The notes below the pieces were generated by a model. It ran no database searches, was not told where the DNA came from, and worked only from the letters and a program-made list of their open reading frames with translations. 64,000 nucleotides of DNA. It comes from Pelomonas sp963422775 (GTDB lineage: Bacteria > Pseudomonadota > Gammaproteobacteria > Burkholderiales > Burkholderiaceae_C). The stretch is from assembly GCA_963422775.4 (NCBI GenBank), contig CAUJSJ030000039.1, forward strand, positions 1 to 64,000, given 5' to 3'. The position numbers were made by a program, and so were the translations under genes. Positions 33,740-43,208 of this stretch are shown here, piece after piece; the first letter of the stretch is position 1, and every line of letters begins with the position of its first letter.

Positions 33740-34633
33740 ATGCTGATGCCCACCAAGACCCCAGCGCTGCGCAACGCGATGAGCATTGACGTGGAGGACT
33801 ACTTCCAGGTCTCCGCCTTCGCGCCCTACATCCGCCGCGAAGACTGGAACGGCCTGGAATGCCGGGTGGAGCGCAACATCGACCGCATCCTGGCGCTGCT
33901 CGCCGCCAAGCAGGTCAAAGCCACCTTCTTCACGCTGGGCTGGATCGCCGAGCGTTACCCGCAGCTCGTCAAGGCCATTGTGGCCGGTGGCCATGAACTT
34001 GCCAGCCACGGCTATGGTCATGAGCGTGCCAGCGACCTGAGTCCAGCGGCCTTTCTCGAGGACATCACCAGCGCCAAGAAGCTGCTGGAGGACCTCGGTG
34101 GCGTGCCCGTCGTCGGCTACCGTGCCCCGAGCTTCTCGATCGGCAAGGACAACCTCTGGGCCTTTGACGTGCTGCGAGACGCGGGCTACCGCTACTCGTC
34201 CAGCGTCTACCCCATCGCCCACGACCACTACGGCATGCCCGATTCGCCTCGTTTCGCCTACCCGGTGCGCGAAGGGCTGCTAGAGATCCCGGTGACGACA
34301 TTGCGCATGGGCTCTCGCAACCTGCCCAGCAGCGGCGGTGGCTATTTCCGCCTGCTGCCCTATGCGCTGTCGCGCTGGATGATTCGCCGCGTCAACGAGA
34401 TCGACGGCGAGCCGGCGGTCTTCTACTTCCACCCCTGGGAGATCGATGCCGACCAACCGCGCATCCCCGGCATCAACGCGAAGACGCGCTTTCGCCACTA
34501 CGTCAACATCCCGCGCACCCATGACCGCATCGCGCGCCTGCTCGGCGATTTCCGCTGGGGCCGGATGGACGACATCTTCCTCGGCCGCGAGGCCAGCCCG
34601 CGCGCTCCGGCGCCCACGCTGAGCCCGGCCTGA
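33740..34633 (+). CDS. XrtA system polysaccharide deacetylase
   Basis: A NodB-type deacetylase of the PEP-CTERM family (about 297 residues). The metal Asp and catalytic Asp are in MSIDVEDYFQVS, the two metal histidines in SHGYGHER, and the substrate loop in YRAPSFSIGKDN; FYFHPWEID lies near the C-terminus. It removes N-acetyl groups from the exported polysaccharide or its precursor. The start may be ATG 33740 or the internal ATG 33779 (MSIDVEDYF), which is closer to the usual family N-terminus. No signal peptide is evident, so it probably acts in the cytoplasm. It abuts the FemAB-like gene. Confidence 0.88.
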   Translation: MLMPTKTPALRNAMSIDVEDYFQVSAFAPYIRREDWNGLECRVERNIDRILALLAAKQVKATFFTLGWIAERYPQLVKAIVAGGHELASHGYGHERASDLSPAAFLEDITSAKKLLEDLGGVPVVGYRAPSFSIGKDNLWAFDVLRDAGYRYSSSVYPIAHDHYGMPDSPRFAYPVREGLLEIPVTTLRMGSRNLPSSGGGYFRLLPYALSRWMIRRVNEIDGEPAVFYFHPWEIDADQPRIPGINAKTRFRHYVNIPRTHDRIARLLGDFRWGRMDDIFLGREASPRAPAPTLSPA

Positions 34634-35683
34634 ATGACCAGCGCTCTTCGCATTGCGCGCCTGGCCGCGCAAGACAAAGCCTTGTCCGCGCGTTGGGACG
34701 AGTTCGTCTTCGCGCACCCGCAGGCGACCTTCTTCCACCGCAGCGGCTGGCTGCGCGTCATCGAGTCGGTGTTCGGGCACAAGGGCTTCTTCCTCTATGC
34801 CGAGCGTGACGGCGTCATCGAGGGCGTGCTGCCGCTGGCCGAGGTCAAGAGCCGGCTGTTCGGCCACTCGGTCACCAGCCTGCCGTTCGCGGTCTATGGC
34901 GGTGTCGCCGCGTTGAACGACGAAGCGGCGGCGGCTCTCGAAGCCGAGGCCGAAAGGATCGCCCGAGGGAAGGGCGCCGAGCACCTCGAGTACCGCAACC
35001 TCGGCGCCACCCGCCACGCCGAATGGCCGCGCCAGGACCTCTACGTGACCTTCCGCAAGGAGATCCTGGCCGACGAGGAGGCCAACATGCTGGCCATTCC
35101 CCGCAAGCAGCGGGCGATGGTGCGCAAGGGCATCAAGAACGAACTCAAGGCCGAGATCGACGCCAATGTGGATCGATTCTTCGACCTCTATGCCGACAAC
35201 GTCCACCGGCACGGCACGCCGGCCATGCCCAAGAAATACTTCCAGGCACTGCTGGACGAGTTCGGCCCCGATGCCGAAGTGCTGACCGTCACCGGCCCGG
35301 ACGGCAAGCCGCTGTCCACGGTGCTGACGTTCTACTTTCGCGACGAATGCCTGCCGTATTACGCCGGTGACGACGAGGCCGCGCGCGACCTTGCCGCCAA
35401 CGATTTCAAGTACTGGGAGCTGATGCGTCGTGCCTGCGCGCGTGGCCTCAAGGTCTTTGACTACGGCCGCAGCAAGCAGGGCACCGGCCCCTATGCGTTC
35501 AAGAAGAACTGGGGCTTCGAGCCGCAGCCCTTGAGCTACGAATACCGGCTGTTCAAGCGCGACGCGATTCCGCAGAACAACCCGAACAATCCGAAGTACC
35601 AGCTGATGATCAAGGCGTGGCGCAAGTTGCCCATCGGCGTGGCGAACTGGCTCGGGCCCTTCATCGTGAAGAACCTCGGCTGA
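34634..35683 (+). CDS. FemAB-family XrtA/PEP-CTERM system-associated protein
   Basis: A 349-residue protein with a double GNAT fold of the FemAB/CelD type (about 25-170 and 180-340). Typical segments are FHRSGWLRVIESVFGHKGFF and VFDYGRSKQGTGPYAFKKNW. In Gram-positives FemAB adds amino acids to peptidoglycan; in PEP-CTERM loci the acceptor is probably a sugar or lipid-linked unit and the donor is unknown. It starts immediately after the deacetylase stop and ends 12 bases before repeat copy B. Confidence 0.9.
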   Translation: MTSALRIARLAAQDKALSARWDEFVFAHPQATFFHRSGWLRVIESVFGHKGFFLYAERDGVIEGVLPLAEVKSRLFGHSVTSLPFAVYGGVAALNDEAAAALEAEAERIARGKGAEHLEYRNLGATRHAEWPRQDLYVTFRKEILADEEANMLAIPRKQRAMVRKGIKNELKAEIDANVDRFFDLYADNVHRHGTPAMPKKYFQALLDEFGPDAEVLTVTGPDGKPLSTVLTFYFRDECLPYYAGDDEAARDLAANDFKYWELMRRACARGLKVFDYGRSKQGTGPYAFKKNWGFEPQPLSYEYRLFKRDAIPQNNPNNPKYQLMIKAWRKLPIGVANWLGPFIVKNLG

Positions 35684-35695
35684 GCGGGCATGGGT

Positions 35696-35772
35696 GATGC
35701 CCCCACGCCCACTTCGTTTGCTGCCCCCCGAGGGGGTGCGTCAGCGCCTTCGGGCGGCCGCGCGGCGCTGAC
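35696..35772 (+). repeat. intergenic repeat element, copy B
   Basis: A 77-base element with the same head (GATGCCCCCACGCCCACTT) and tail (GCCTTCGGGCGGCCGCGCGG) as copy A, ending exactly at ATG 35773. It contains a CCCCCCGAGGGGG palindrome in the middle that could form a hairpin. Confidence 0.8.
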
Positions 35773-36966
35773 ATGAAGATCCTCTACCTCGTCCACCGCC
35801 TGCCTTACCCGCCCAACAAGGGCGACAAGGTCCGCTCCTACCATCTGCTCAAGCATCTGGCGGCGCGGCACGAGGTTCATCTCGGCACCTTCATCGACGA
35901 CCCGGACGACGAGCAGCACCTGCCGCGCGTGCGCGAGTGGTGCGCCGGCTTGCACGCCGCGCGTCTGAATCCCCGCGCTGCCAAGCTGTTGAGCCTGCGT
36001 GGCCTCTTGAACGGGGAGGCGCTGAGCCTGCCCTACTACCGCGATGCCGGCCTGCAGGCCTGGGTAGACGAGTCGGCGACCCGCGTGGGGTTCGATGCCA
36101 CCGTCGTGTTCAGTGGCGTCATGGCCCAGTACACCCGCAACTTCAAGGCGGTGAAGACGCTGGTGGACTTCGTCGATGTCGACTCCGCCAAATGGCGTGA
36201 CTACGCCCCCGAGCACGCCTGGCCGATGTCCTGGCTCTACCGCCGCGAGTTTGCCAAGCTGCTGGGCTTCGAGCAGCGTGTTGCGGCCGCGGCAGCCTGC
36301 AGCTTCTTCGTCACCGACAACGAGGTCAGGCTGTTCCGAGAGCTCAGCCCGGGCCATGACCTGCGCCTTGCGGCACTGGGCAATGGCGTCGACGCCGACT
36401 TCTTCATGCCGGACGCGGCTCGCGCCAACCCGTTCGCTGCGGATGAGCTGCCGCTGGTGTTCACCGGCGCCATGGACTACTGGCCCAACGTCGACGCCGT
36501 GACCTGGTTCGTCAACGACATCCTGCCTGCGCTGCGAGCGCGCTTGCCGGCGCTGCGCTTTCACATCGTCGGCCGCAGCCCGACGCCAGCCGTGCAGGCG
36601 CTGGCTGGTGAGGCCGTCAGCGTGACCGGCACCGTCCCCGATGTGCGCCCCTATCTGCAGCATGCCGCCGCCGTCGTCGCACCGCTGCGGTTGGCGCGTG
36701 GCATCCAGAACAAGGTGCTGGAGGCCATGGCGATGGCTCGACCGGTCGTCGCGGCCGGCACCTGCGTGCAAGCCATCACGAGCGGCACGCAGGCCGGGCT
36801 GCAATCCGCCGAAACCGAATCAGACTACGTCGAGCGTGTCAGTGCGCTGCTGGCCGACGCCGACGCCGCCAACATCGCCGGCCGCGCCGCGCGCGACTTC
36901 GTGCTCGGCGCCTACAGCTGGGACGCCCACCTGGCCGGCCTCGACCGTCACCTGGAAGCCGAATGA
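35773..36966 (+). CDS. PEP-CTERM/XrtA system glycosyltransferase, family 1 type
   Basis: A 397-residue GT-B glycosyltransferase with MKILYLVHRLPYPPNKGDK at the N-terminus, the signature of the first glycosyltransferase family tied to exosortase A loci. The C-terminal donor-binding domain has VAPLRLARGIQNKVLEAMAM, where the Glu of the E-x7-E-like motif lies. It adds one sugar to the lipid-linked repeat unit; donor and acceptor are not known. It overlaps the exosortase gene by 4 bases. Confidence 0.9.
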   Translation: MKILYLVHRLPYPPNKGDKVRSYHLLKHLAARHEVHLGTFIDDPDDEQHLPRVREWCAGLHAARLNPRAAKLLSLRGLLNGEALSLPYYRDAGLQAWVDESATRVGFDATVVFSGVMAQYTRNFKAVKTLVDFVDVDSAKWRDYAPEHAWPMSWLYRREFAKLLGFEQRVAAAAACSFFVTDNEVRLFRELSPGHDLRLAALGNGVDADFFMPDAARANPFAADELPLVFTGAMDYWPNVDAVTWFVNDILPALRARLPALRFHIVGRSPTPAVQALAGEAVSVTGTVPDVRPYLQHAAAVVAPLRLARGIQNKVLEAMAMARPVVAAGTCVQAITSGTQAGLQSAETESDYVERVSALLADADAANIAGRAARDFVLGAYSWDAHLAGLDRHLEAE

Positions 36967-38522
36967 TCCATTTGCCCAAGCCCTGGCGACCGCCGCTGAT
37001 TGCCCTGGCCCTGGCCTGGGCGCTGCTCGCAGCCCTGTATTTCGCCACCGGCGCGGCCATGGTCGAGATCTGGAATCGCTCGGAGACCTTTGCCCATGCC
37101 TGGGTCGTGCCACCCATCTCGGTCTGGCTGATCTGGCGCATGCGCGCCGAGCTTGCGTCGATGGCGCCGCGACCGGCACCGCTGTGGCTGCTGGCCTTGC
37201 TGCCTCTGGGGCTTCTCTGGCTGGTCGGCGATCTGGCTGCGGCGAACTCAGCGACCCAGTTTGCGCTGCTCGGCATGGGCATCGCGCTGGTGCCGGCACT
37301 TCTGGGCACAGCTGTGGCCGGCCGCATGGCCTTCCCGCTGGGCTTCCTCTTCTTCGCCGTGCCTTTCGGTGACTTCCTGACGCCGTGGTTGGTGGAGCGA
37401 ACTGCCGATTTCACCGTCATTGCCGTGCGCGCCACGGGCATCCCTGTGTTCCGGGAGGGCACACAGTTCATCATTCCGTCGGGCTCCTGGTCCGTCGTGC
37501 AAGCCTGCAGCGGCATCCGCTATCTGATGGCCTCGGTCATGGTGGGCACCTTGTTTGCCTACCTGAACTACCGAACGAACAGGAAGCGCTGGGCTTTCAT
37601 CGGTGTCGCCATCGTCACGCCGCTGGTGGCCAACTGGCTGCGCGCCTACATGATCGTCATGCTGGGGCATCTGTCTGGCAACAGGCTGGCCGTCGGGGTG
37701 GACCACATCATCTACGGCTGGGTGTTCTTCGGCATCATCATGCTGGCCATGTTCATGATCGGCGCGCGCTGGGCCGATCCCGATGCCGAGCCGGTGCCTG
37801 TCTTGTCGCACGGGCAGGCGCAGTCGCCAGCACTGCATCGTGTCGCGACGGTGTTGATCGCGGCCTTGCTCTTGGTGGCCCTGCCGGCCGGCCTGCGCGC
37901 TCAGTCCGCGCGTGCGGGAGCGCATGGCGACCCGAGTCTGGTGATGCCCGCGCTGCCTGGTCAAACCTGGGTAGCCAGTCCACTGAGCAGTTGGACGCCT
38001 CAGTTCAGCAATCCGGCGGCATCGCTGCACGGGCACTTCGAGGCGGACGCTGGCGGCGCGAGGGTGGGTGTCTTCATCGGCTACTACCGGGACCAACGCT
38101 ACGGCCGCCAACTCGTCACATCAACGAACGATCTCATCAGCGACGATGAAGGCTATGTGTGGTCGCGCACTGCCGCTGGCACAGGCGAGGTCGATGCACA
38201 GCCATGGCGGACCGCCGATTTGCGTGGCCAGGGGCTGAGCCAGATCTCCGGCGGTGGGAGTACGGCTCCGCGGCTGCGCGTCTGGCAGACCTACTGGATC
38301 AACGGCAAGCCTTTCACCCGCGACTGGCAGGCCAAGCTCTACGGTGCCTGGCAACGCCTGATGGGGCAGGGGGACGACGCAGCGGTCGTTATCGTCTATG
38401 CCGACAAGGTGGCAGCGGGTGCAGATGACGCGTTGCTGCGCGAATTCCTGCACAAGCACTGGGGGGCTCTTGACGCTGCTTTGCGGGGCGTCAGGGACCG
38501 CGACGCCATGCGCAAGCAGTGA
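36963..38522 (+). CDS. xrtA: exosortase A (EpsH/XrtA) fused to an EpsI domain
   Basis: This multi-pass membrane transpeptidase-like enzyme sorts PEP-CTERM proteins. About eight helices fill residues 12-265. Catalytic residues of the family are visible: Cys182 in QACSGIRYLMA, Arg227 in ANWLRAYMIV and His248 in VDHIIYGW. After a final helix (about 288-306) the EpsI-type C-terminal domain (about 325-519) follows in the same chain. The exosortase-EpsI fusion is the usual form of the XrtA class. The likely client in this window is the PEP-CTERM protein at 24315-25052, about 12 kb upstream. Confidence 0.94.
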   Translation: MIHLPKPWRPPLIALALAWALLAALYFATGAAMVEIWNRSETFAHAWVVPPISVWLIWRMRAELASMAPRPAPLWLLALLPLGLLWLVGDLAAANSATQFALLGMGIALVPALLGTAVAGRMAFPLGFLFFAVPFGDFLTPWLVERTADFTVIAVRATGIPVFREGTQFIIPSGSWSVVQACSGIRYLMASVMVGTLFAYLNYRTNRKRWAFIGVAIVTPLVANWLRAYMIVMLGHLSGNRLAVGVDHIIYGWVFFGIIMLAMFMIGARWADPDAEPVPVLSHGQAQSPALHRVATVLIAALLLVALPAGLRAQSARAGAHGDPSLVMPALPGQTWVASPLSSWTPQFSNPAASLHGHFEADAGGARVGVFIGYYRDQRYGRQLVTSTNDLISDDEGYVWSRTAAGTGEVDAQPWRTADLRGQGLSQISGGGSTAPRLRVWQTYWINGKPFTRDWQAKLYGAWQRLMGQGDDAAVVIVYADKVAAGADDALLREFLHKHWGALDAALRGVRDRDAMRKQ

Positions 38523-38566
38523 CAATCACCAGCCTTCCGAAAAATCACAGCAACGAGAAACGATTC

Positions 38567-39849
38567 ATGAATACGCTCGCAGTCATCGGCCTGGGTTACG
38601 TGGGCCTTCCCCTGGTGGTGGAATTCGGCAAGCAGATCCGCACCATCGGCTTCGATATCGCCAAGAACAAGGTAGAGGCCTGCCAGCGCGGCACCGACCC
38701 GAGTCGCGAGCTGACGGATGAGGAGGTCCAGGCCGCCACGCACGCCGTCTACACGGATGACCCCAAGATGCTGGCCGAGGCCGACGTCATCATCGTGGCC
38801 GTGCCCACGCCGGTGGATGAGGCCCACATTCCCGACTTCCGCCCGCTGATCGGCTCGTCCACCAGCGTCGGCCGCCACATGAAGAAGGGCGCCATCGTCG
38901 TCTATGAGAGCACCGTGTACCCCGGCGCCACCGAGGAGGTCTGCATCCCCGTGCTGGAGCGCGAATCCGGCCTCAAGTGGAAGCAGGACTTCTTCGTCGG
39001 CTACAGCCCCGAGCGCATCAACCCGGGCGACAAGGAACATACGCTGACCAAGATCCTGAAGATTGTCTCCGGCGACACGCCCGAGACCTTGGACAAGGTC
39101 GCTCAGGTCTACGAGAAGATCATCATCCCCGGCGTGCACCGCGCGTCCAGCATCAAGGCCGCCGAGGCTGCGAAGGTCATCGAGAACACGCAGCGAGACC
39201 TCAACATTGCGCTGATGAACGAGCTGTCCATCATCTTCGACAAGCTCGGCATCGACACCTCCGAGGTGCTGGAGGCGGCCGGCACGAAGTGGAACTTCCT
39301 CAAGTTCAAGCCGGGGCCCTGGTGGGCGGCCATTGCATCGGCGTTGACCCCTACTACCTGACCCACAAGGCCGACATGCTGGGCTACCACCCGCAGGTCA
39401 TCCTGGCCGGCCGTCGGATCAACGACGGCATGGGCAAGTTCATCGCCGAACAGACCATCAAGCAGATGATCGCCAGCGGCAGCCACGTCAAGGGCGCGCG
39501 CATCAATGTGCTGGGCCTGACCTTCAAGGAGAACTGCGGCGACCTGCGCAACTCCAAGGTCATCGACATCATCAATGAGCTCAAGACCTACGGTGTCGAG
39601 ATCTTCGTGACCGACGCCCAGGCTGAGGCCGAAGAAGCCATGCACGAGTACGGCGTGCGACTGATGAAGTGGGAAGACTTGCCTCAGGCCGATGCGATCG
39701 TTGCCGCTGTCTCGCATCGCGAGTACGCCAGTCTTTCGATGGACGAAATCGGAAAGAAGCTGGTCAAAGGTGGTGCCTTCATCGATGTCAAGGCAGCCTT
39801 TGACGCCAAGGCCTTGCTGGGCGCCGGCTACAGGCTCTGGCGCCTGTGA
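38567..39849 (+). pseudogene. wbpA: UDP-sugar 6-dehydrogenase (WbpA/TviB-type), frameshifted at one GGCC-containing site
   Basis: A nucleotide-sugar dehydrogenase, probably UDP-N-acetylglucosamine 6-dehydrogenase, that makes the uronic acid used by the WbpB/D/E-like enzymes downstream. The N-terminal Rossmann domain (MNTLAVIGLGYVGLPLV) reads to about base 39316. There the conserved KFKPG-LVGGHCIGVDPYY active-site block (catalytic Cys in GGHC) is split, because the sequence reads CCGGGGCCCTGG where CCGGGCCTGG is expected. Restoring two bases gives a full-length enzyme of about 426 residues with no other damage. The gene is therefore either very recently broken or intact with an assembly error. 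Confidence 0.85.
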
Positions 39850-40994
39850 GCCTGGCTGGTGCGGATGCTCGGCCGCTGGTCGTGCATCTGCTGCACCGCT
39901 TTGATACCGGCGGGTTGGAGAACGGCGTTGCCAATCTGATCAACCACCTGCCGTCTTTCAGGCACGCCGTCGTCGCGGTAACGGAGATCACCGCGTTCAA
40001 GGAGCGCGTGAAAGCGCCGGGAACTCTGTTCATCGCGCTGAACAAGGCGCCAGGCCAGGGTCTATGGCTATACCCGAGGGTGTACCGGTTGTTGCGCGAG
40101 TTGCGCCCGGCAGTCGTGCACACGCGCAACCTCGGCGCCATGGAGTTCCAGGTTCCGGCCTGGGCGGCACGCGTGCCGCTGCGCGTGCACAGTGAGCATG
40201 GTTGGGAGGTGGGCGATCTCGGCGGGGTCAACCGCTCGAACCAGCGGCTGCGCCGCCTTTACGGACCTGCCGTCCACCGCTTCGTGGCGCTGTCCATGGC
40301 CATCGAGACCTATCTGACCGGCCCCGTGGGATTCGCGCGTGAGCGCGTGCTGCGCATTTGCAATGGCGTGGACACGCAACGCTTCGCGCCGGTAGCCTCG
40401 GTGCCTGAGGCTTGGCCGTACCGCCGCGGCGAGCACTTCGTCATCGGCGCGGTTGGACGCATGCAAGCGGTGAAGGATCCGCTCAATCTCGTCGATGCCT
40501 TCCTGCGCCTGCGCGAACGATGTCCGACCGAATGGCCGCGGCTGCGGCTGGCGATGTTGGGTGGTGGGGCACTTCTCGAGGCGGCCCGTGGGCGACTGGA
40601 AGAGGCAGGTGCGGCTGCGCAGGCGTGGTTGCCGGGGGACCGCAGCGATGTCGCCGCGCTGTTGCCCCAATTCGACGTCTTTGCGCTGCCTTCCCAGGCT
40701 GAAGGCATCAGCAACACGCTGCTGGAGGCGATGGCTTGCGGCTGCCCCCCCGTGGCGACCGATGTGGGCGGCAATCCGGAGCTGGTGGTGGCCGATGTCA
40801 ATGGCCTGCTCGTCCCTGCCCAGGACAGCGCTGCACTGGCCCTGGCGCTGGCGCGGCTCGTCAAGGAGCCGGCGCTACGCCATCGACTCGCCGAGGCTTC
40901 ATTGGTGCGCGCGCGAAATCAGTTCAGCCTGGACGGAATGGTCTCCGCGTATGGCGCGCTGTACGCGTCGACGCCGTCCGGACCTCGGGCGTGA
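39846..40994 (+). CDS. PEP-CTERM/XrtA system glycosyltransferase, second family
   Basis: A 382-residue GT-B (GT4-like) enzyme with VVHLLHRFDTGGLENGVANL at the N-terminus, the mark of the second exosortase-associated glycosyltransferase family. SEHGWEVGDLGGVNRSNQRL and the donor-site block FALPSQAEGISNTLLEAMAC (two Glu of the E-x7-E motif) follow. It starts with GTG at 39846 inside the stop of the dehydrogenase gene. It probably adds a sugar to the lipid-linked repeat. Confidence 0.9.
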   Translation: MSLAGADARPLVVHLLHRFDTGGLENGVANLINHLPSFRHAVVAVTEITAFKERVKAPGTLFIALNKAPGQGLWLYPRVYRLLRELRPAVVHTRNLGAMEFQVPAWAARVPLRVHSEHGWEVGDLGGVNRSNQRLRRLYGPAVHRFVALSMAIETYLTGPVGFARERVLRICNGVDTQRFAPVASVPEAWPYRRGEHFVIGAVGRMQAVKDPLNLVDAFLRLRERCPTEWPRLRLAMLGGGALLEAARGRLEEAGAAAQAWLPGDRSDVAALLPQFDVFALPSQAEGISNTLLEAMACGCPPVATDVGGNPELVVADVNGLLVPAQDSAALALALARLVKEPALRHRLAEASLVRARNQFSLDGMVSAYGALYASTPSGPRA

Positions 40995-41270
40995 GGCGGC
41001 CGGTTCCGGCTGAGTCGGTCAGCGGCGCTTGCTGCCGACCCGGCGGAAGATCAGGGCGCCGTCCGGCGTGAGGCATTGGCACGGTCGATGGGTGCGGTCC
41101 CATTGTCGGTTGAGCATCCCCCGTACAGGGGGGAACCCGTGCCTGACGTCACACAGGGCGTTGCCGATGCCGGGCGGCGTCACCAAGCTCGGTAAGAATC
41201 CGCTTTTCTCCGCGCCAGGCATGCCAGGCGTGCGCGGTCTTTCAATGATTGGCTGAACCAGGTCCAACCT

Positions 41271-43208
41271 ATGTGCGGCATCACCGGTCTGTTCGACACC
41301 CGCGGCCAGCGCCTTCCCGAGCGCGAGCGCCTGCACCGGATGAACGAGTCCCAGCACCATCGCGGGCCTGACGAGGGCGACCTGCACATCGAACCCGGCG
41401 TGGGCTTCGGCCACCGGCGCCTGTCCGTCATCGACATCGCGACCGGCCAGCAGCCGATCTTCAACGACGACAAGTCGGTGGCCCTCGTCTTCAACGGCGA
41501 GGTCTACAACTATCTGGAGCTGATGGACGAGTTGCGCGGCCACGGCTACGTGTTCCGCACCAAGAGCGACTCCGAAGCCATCGTGCGCGCCTGGGAGCAC
41601 TGGGGCGAGGACTGCGTGCATCACCTGCGCGGCATGTTCGCCTTCATGATCCACGACCGCCGTCGCGACTGCCTCTTCATGGCGCGTGACCGGCTGGGCG
41701 TGAAGCCTTTGCACTACGCCATGACCGAGGATGGCTGGCTGCTGTTCGGCTCCGAACTCAAGAGCCTGATGGCCCATGGCGGCCTGCGTCAGGAGATCGA
41801 CCCGCGCGCCGTGGAGGCCTACTTCGCACTGGGCTACGTGCCCGACCCTGCCACCATCTACAAGCACGCCAAGAAGCTCGCTCCCGGCCACCGCCTGCTC
41901 GTCAAGCGCGGCCAGGCCTTGGGCACGCCGCAGCGCTACTGGGACGTGAAATTCACGCTGGATGCCAAGATCGGGGAGGAAGAGGCCGCCGAAGAACTGC
42001 GCCGCAGACTCTCCGAGTCGGTCAAGCTGCGCCTGAAGGCCGAAGTGCCGTTGGGCGCTTTCCTGTCCGGGGGTGTCGATTCCAGCGCCGTCGTCGCGGC
42101 GATGGCGCAGCTGGACGATCAGCCCGTCAACACCTGCTCCATCGGGTTCGACGACCCCAAGTTCAACGAAACCGAGTTCGCGCAGATGGTCGCGGACCGC
42201 TACCGCACCAACCACCGCGTCGAAACCGTCAGCAGTGACGACTTCGGGCTGGTGGACCTGCTGGCTCACCTGTATGACGAGCCGTATGCCGACTCGTCCG
42301 CCATCCCAACCTACCGCGTCTGCGAACTGGCGCGCAAGCACGTCACCGTGGCATTGAGCGGCGACGGCGGTGATGAAAGCCTGGGAGGCTATCGCCGCTA
42401 CAAGATGCACATGATGGAAGAGCGCATGCGCAGCGCCTTCCCGCTGGCCCTGCGCCGCGGTGTGTTCGGCCCGCTGGCCAAGGTCTACCCCAAGGCTGAC
42501 TGGGCGCCGCGCATCTTCCGCGCCAAGACGACTTTCCAGGCGATCGCGCGCAACTCCGTCGACGCCTACTTCAACACCATGGGCATGGTGCGTGACCCCA
42601 TGCGTCAGGAGCTCTTCAGCGATGGCTTCAAGCGCGAACTGCAGGGCTGGAATGCCAGCGAGATCTTCCATGAGCATGCCCAGCGTGCGAACACGGATGA
42701 CCCTCTGGCGTTGATTCAGTACCTGGACATCCACACGTACCTGCCGGGCGACATCAACACCAAGGTTGACCGCGCCAGCATGGCTCACAGCCTGGAGGTC
42801 CGCGAGCCGTTGATGGACCATCCGCTGGTTGAATGGGTCGCTACCTTGCCGTCAGACCTGAAACTGCGCGGCCAAGAGGGCAAGTACCTGTTCAAGAAGG
42901 CACTGGAACCGATGCTGCCGCACGACGTGCTGTACCGGCCCAAGATGGGGTTCGCCGTGCCGCTGGCGCGCTGGCTGCGCGGTCCGCTGCGCGAGAAGAC
43001 GCGCCAAGCCCTGCAGCAAGGTGCACTGGCACAGACCGGCTGGTTCAACCCCACCGTCATCGGCCGGATGCTGGACCAGCACGAGCGCGGCGTCATGGAC
43101 CACGCCCAGCCGCTCTGGGTGCTGCTGATGTTCGACGCATTCCTGCGCAATGCATTCGGCGACCGGCAAGCAGCCCCGCATGCTGAAATTTCCCGTCTGA
43201 GCGCATGA
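41271..43208 (+). CDS. XrtA/PEP-CTERM system amidotransferase (asparagine-synthase type)
   Basis: A 645-residue class II glutamine amidotransferase. The N-terminal nucleophile is Cys2 (MCGITGLF). The glutaminase domain (about 1-200) has the FNGEVYNY and SDSEAIV motifs, and the synthetase domain has the PP-loop SGGVDSSA (about 266-273). In these loci the enzyme is thought to amidate a sugar carboxylate, such as a uronic acid, rather than make asparagine; that fits the uronic-acid genes here. About 276 bases of non-coding sequence precede it. It overlaps the next glycosyltransferase gene by 4 bases. Confidence 0.92.
   Translation: MCGITGLFDTRGQRLPERERLHRMNESQHHRGPDEGDLHIEPGVGFGHRRLSVIDIATGQQPIFNDDKSVALVFNGEVYNYLELMDELRGHGYVFRTKSDSEAIVRAWEHWGEDCVHHLRGMFAFMIHDRRRDCLFMARDRLGVKPLHYAMTEDGWLLFGSELKSLMAHGGLRQEIDPRAVEAYFALGYVPDPATIYKHAKKLAPGHRLLVKRGQALGTPQRYWDVKFTLDAKIGEEEAAEELRRRLSESVKLRLKAEVPLGAFLSGGVDSSAVVAAMAQLDDQPVNTCSIGFDDPKFNETEFAQMVADRYRTNHRVETVSSDDFGLVDLLAHLYDEPYADSSAIPTYRVCELARKHVTVALSGDGGDESLGGYRRYKMHMMEERMRSAFPLALRRGVFGPLAKVYPKADWAPRIFRAKTTFQAIARNSVDAYFNTMGMVRDPMRQELFSDGFKRELQGWNASEIFHEHAQRANTDDPLALIQYLDIHTYLPGDINTKVDRASMAHSLEVREPLMDHPLVEWVATLPSDLKLRGQEGKYLFKKALEPMLPHDVLYRPKMGFAVPLARWLRGPLREKTRQALQQGALAQTGWFNPTVIGRMLDQHERGVMDHAQPLWVLLMFDAFLRNAFGDRQAAPHAEISRLSA

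Noticed and set aside
41077..41092. Possible second sigma-54 promoter upstream of the amidotransferase gene
   Set aside because: The -24 half TGGCACG is perfect, but the -12 position reads GG where GC is nearly invariant, and the site is about 180 bases from the start codon.
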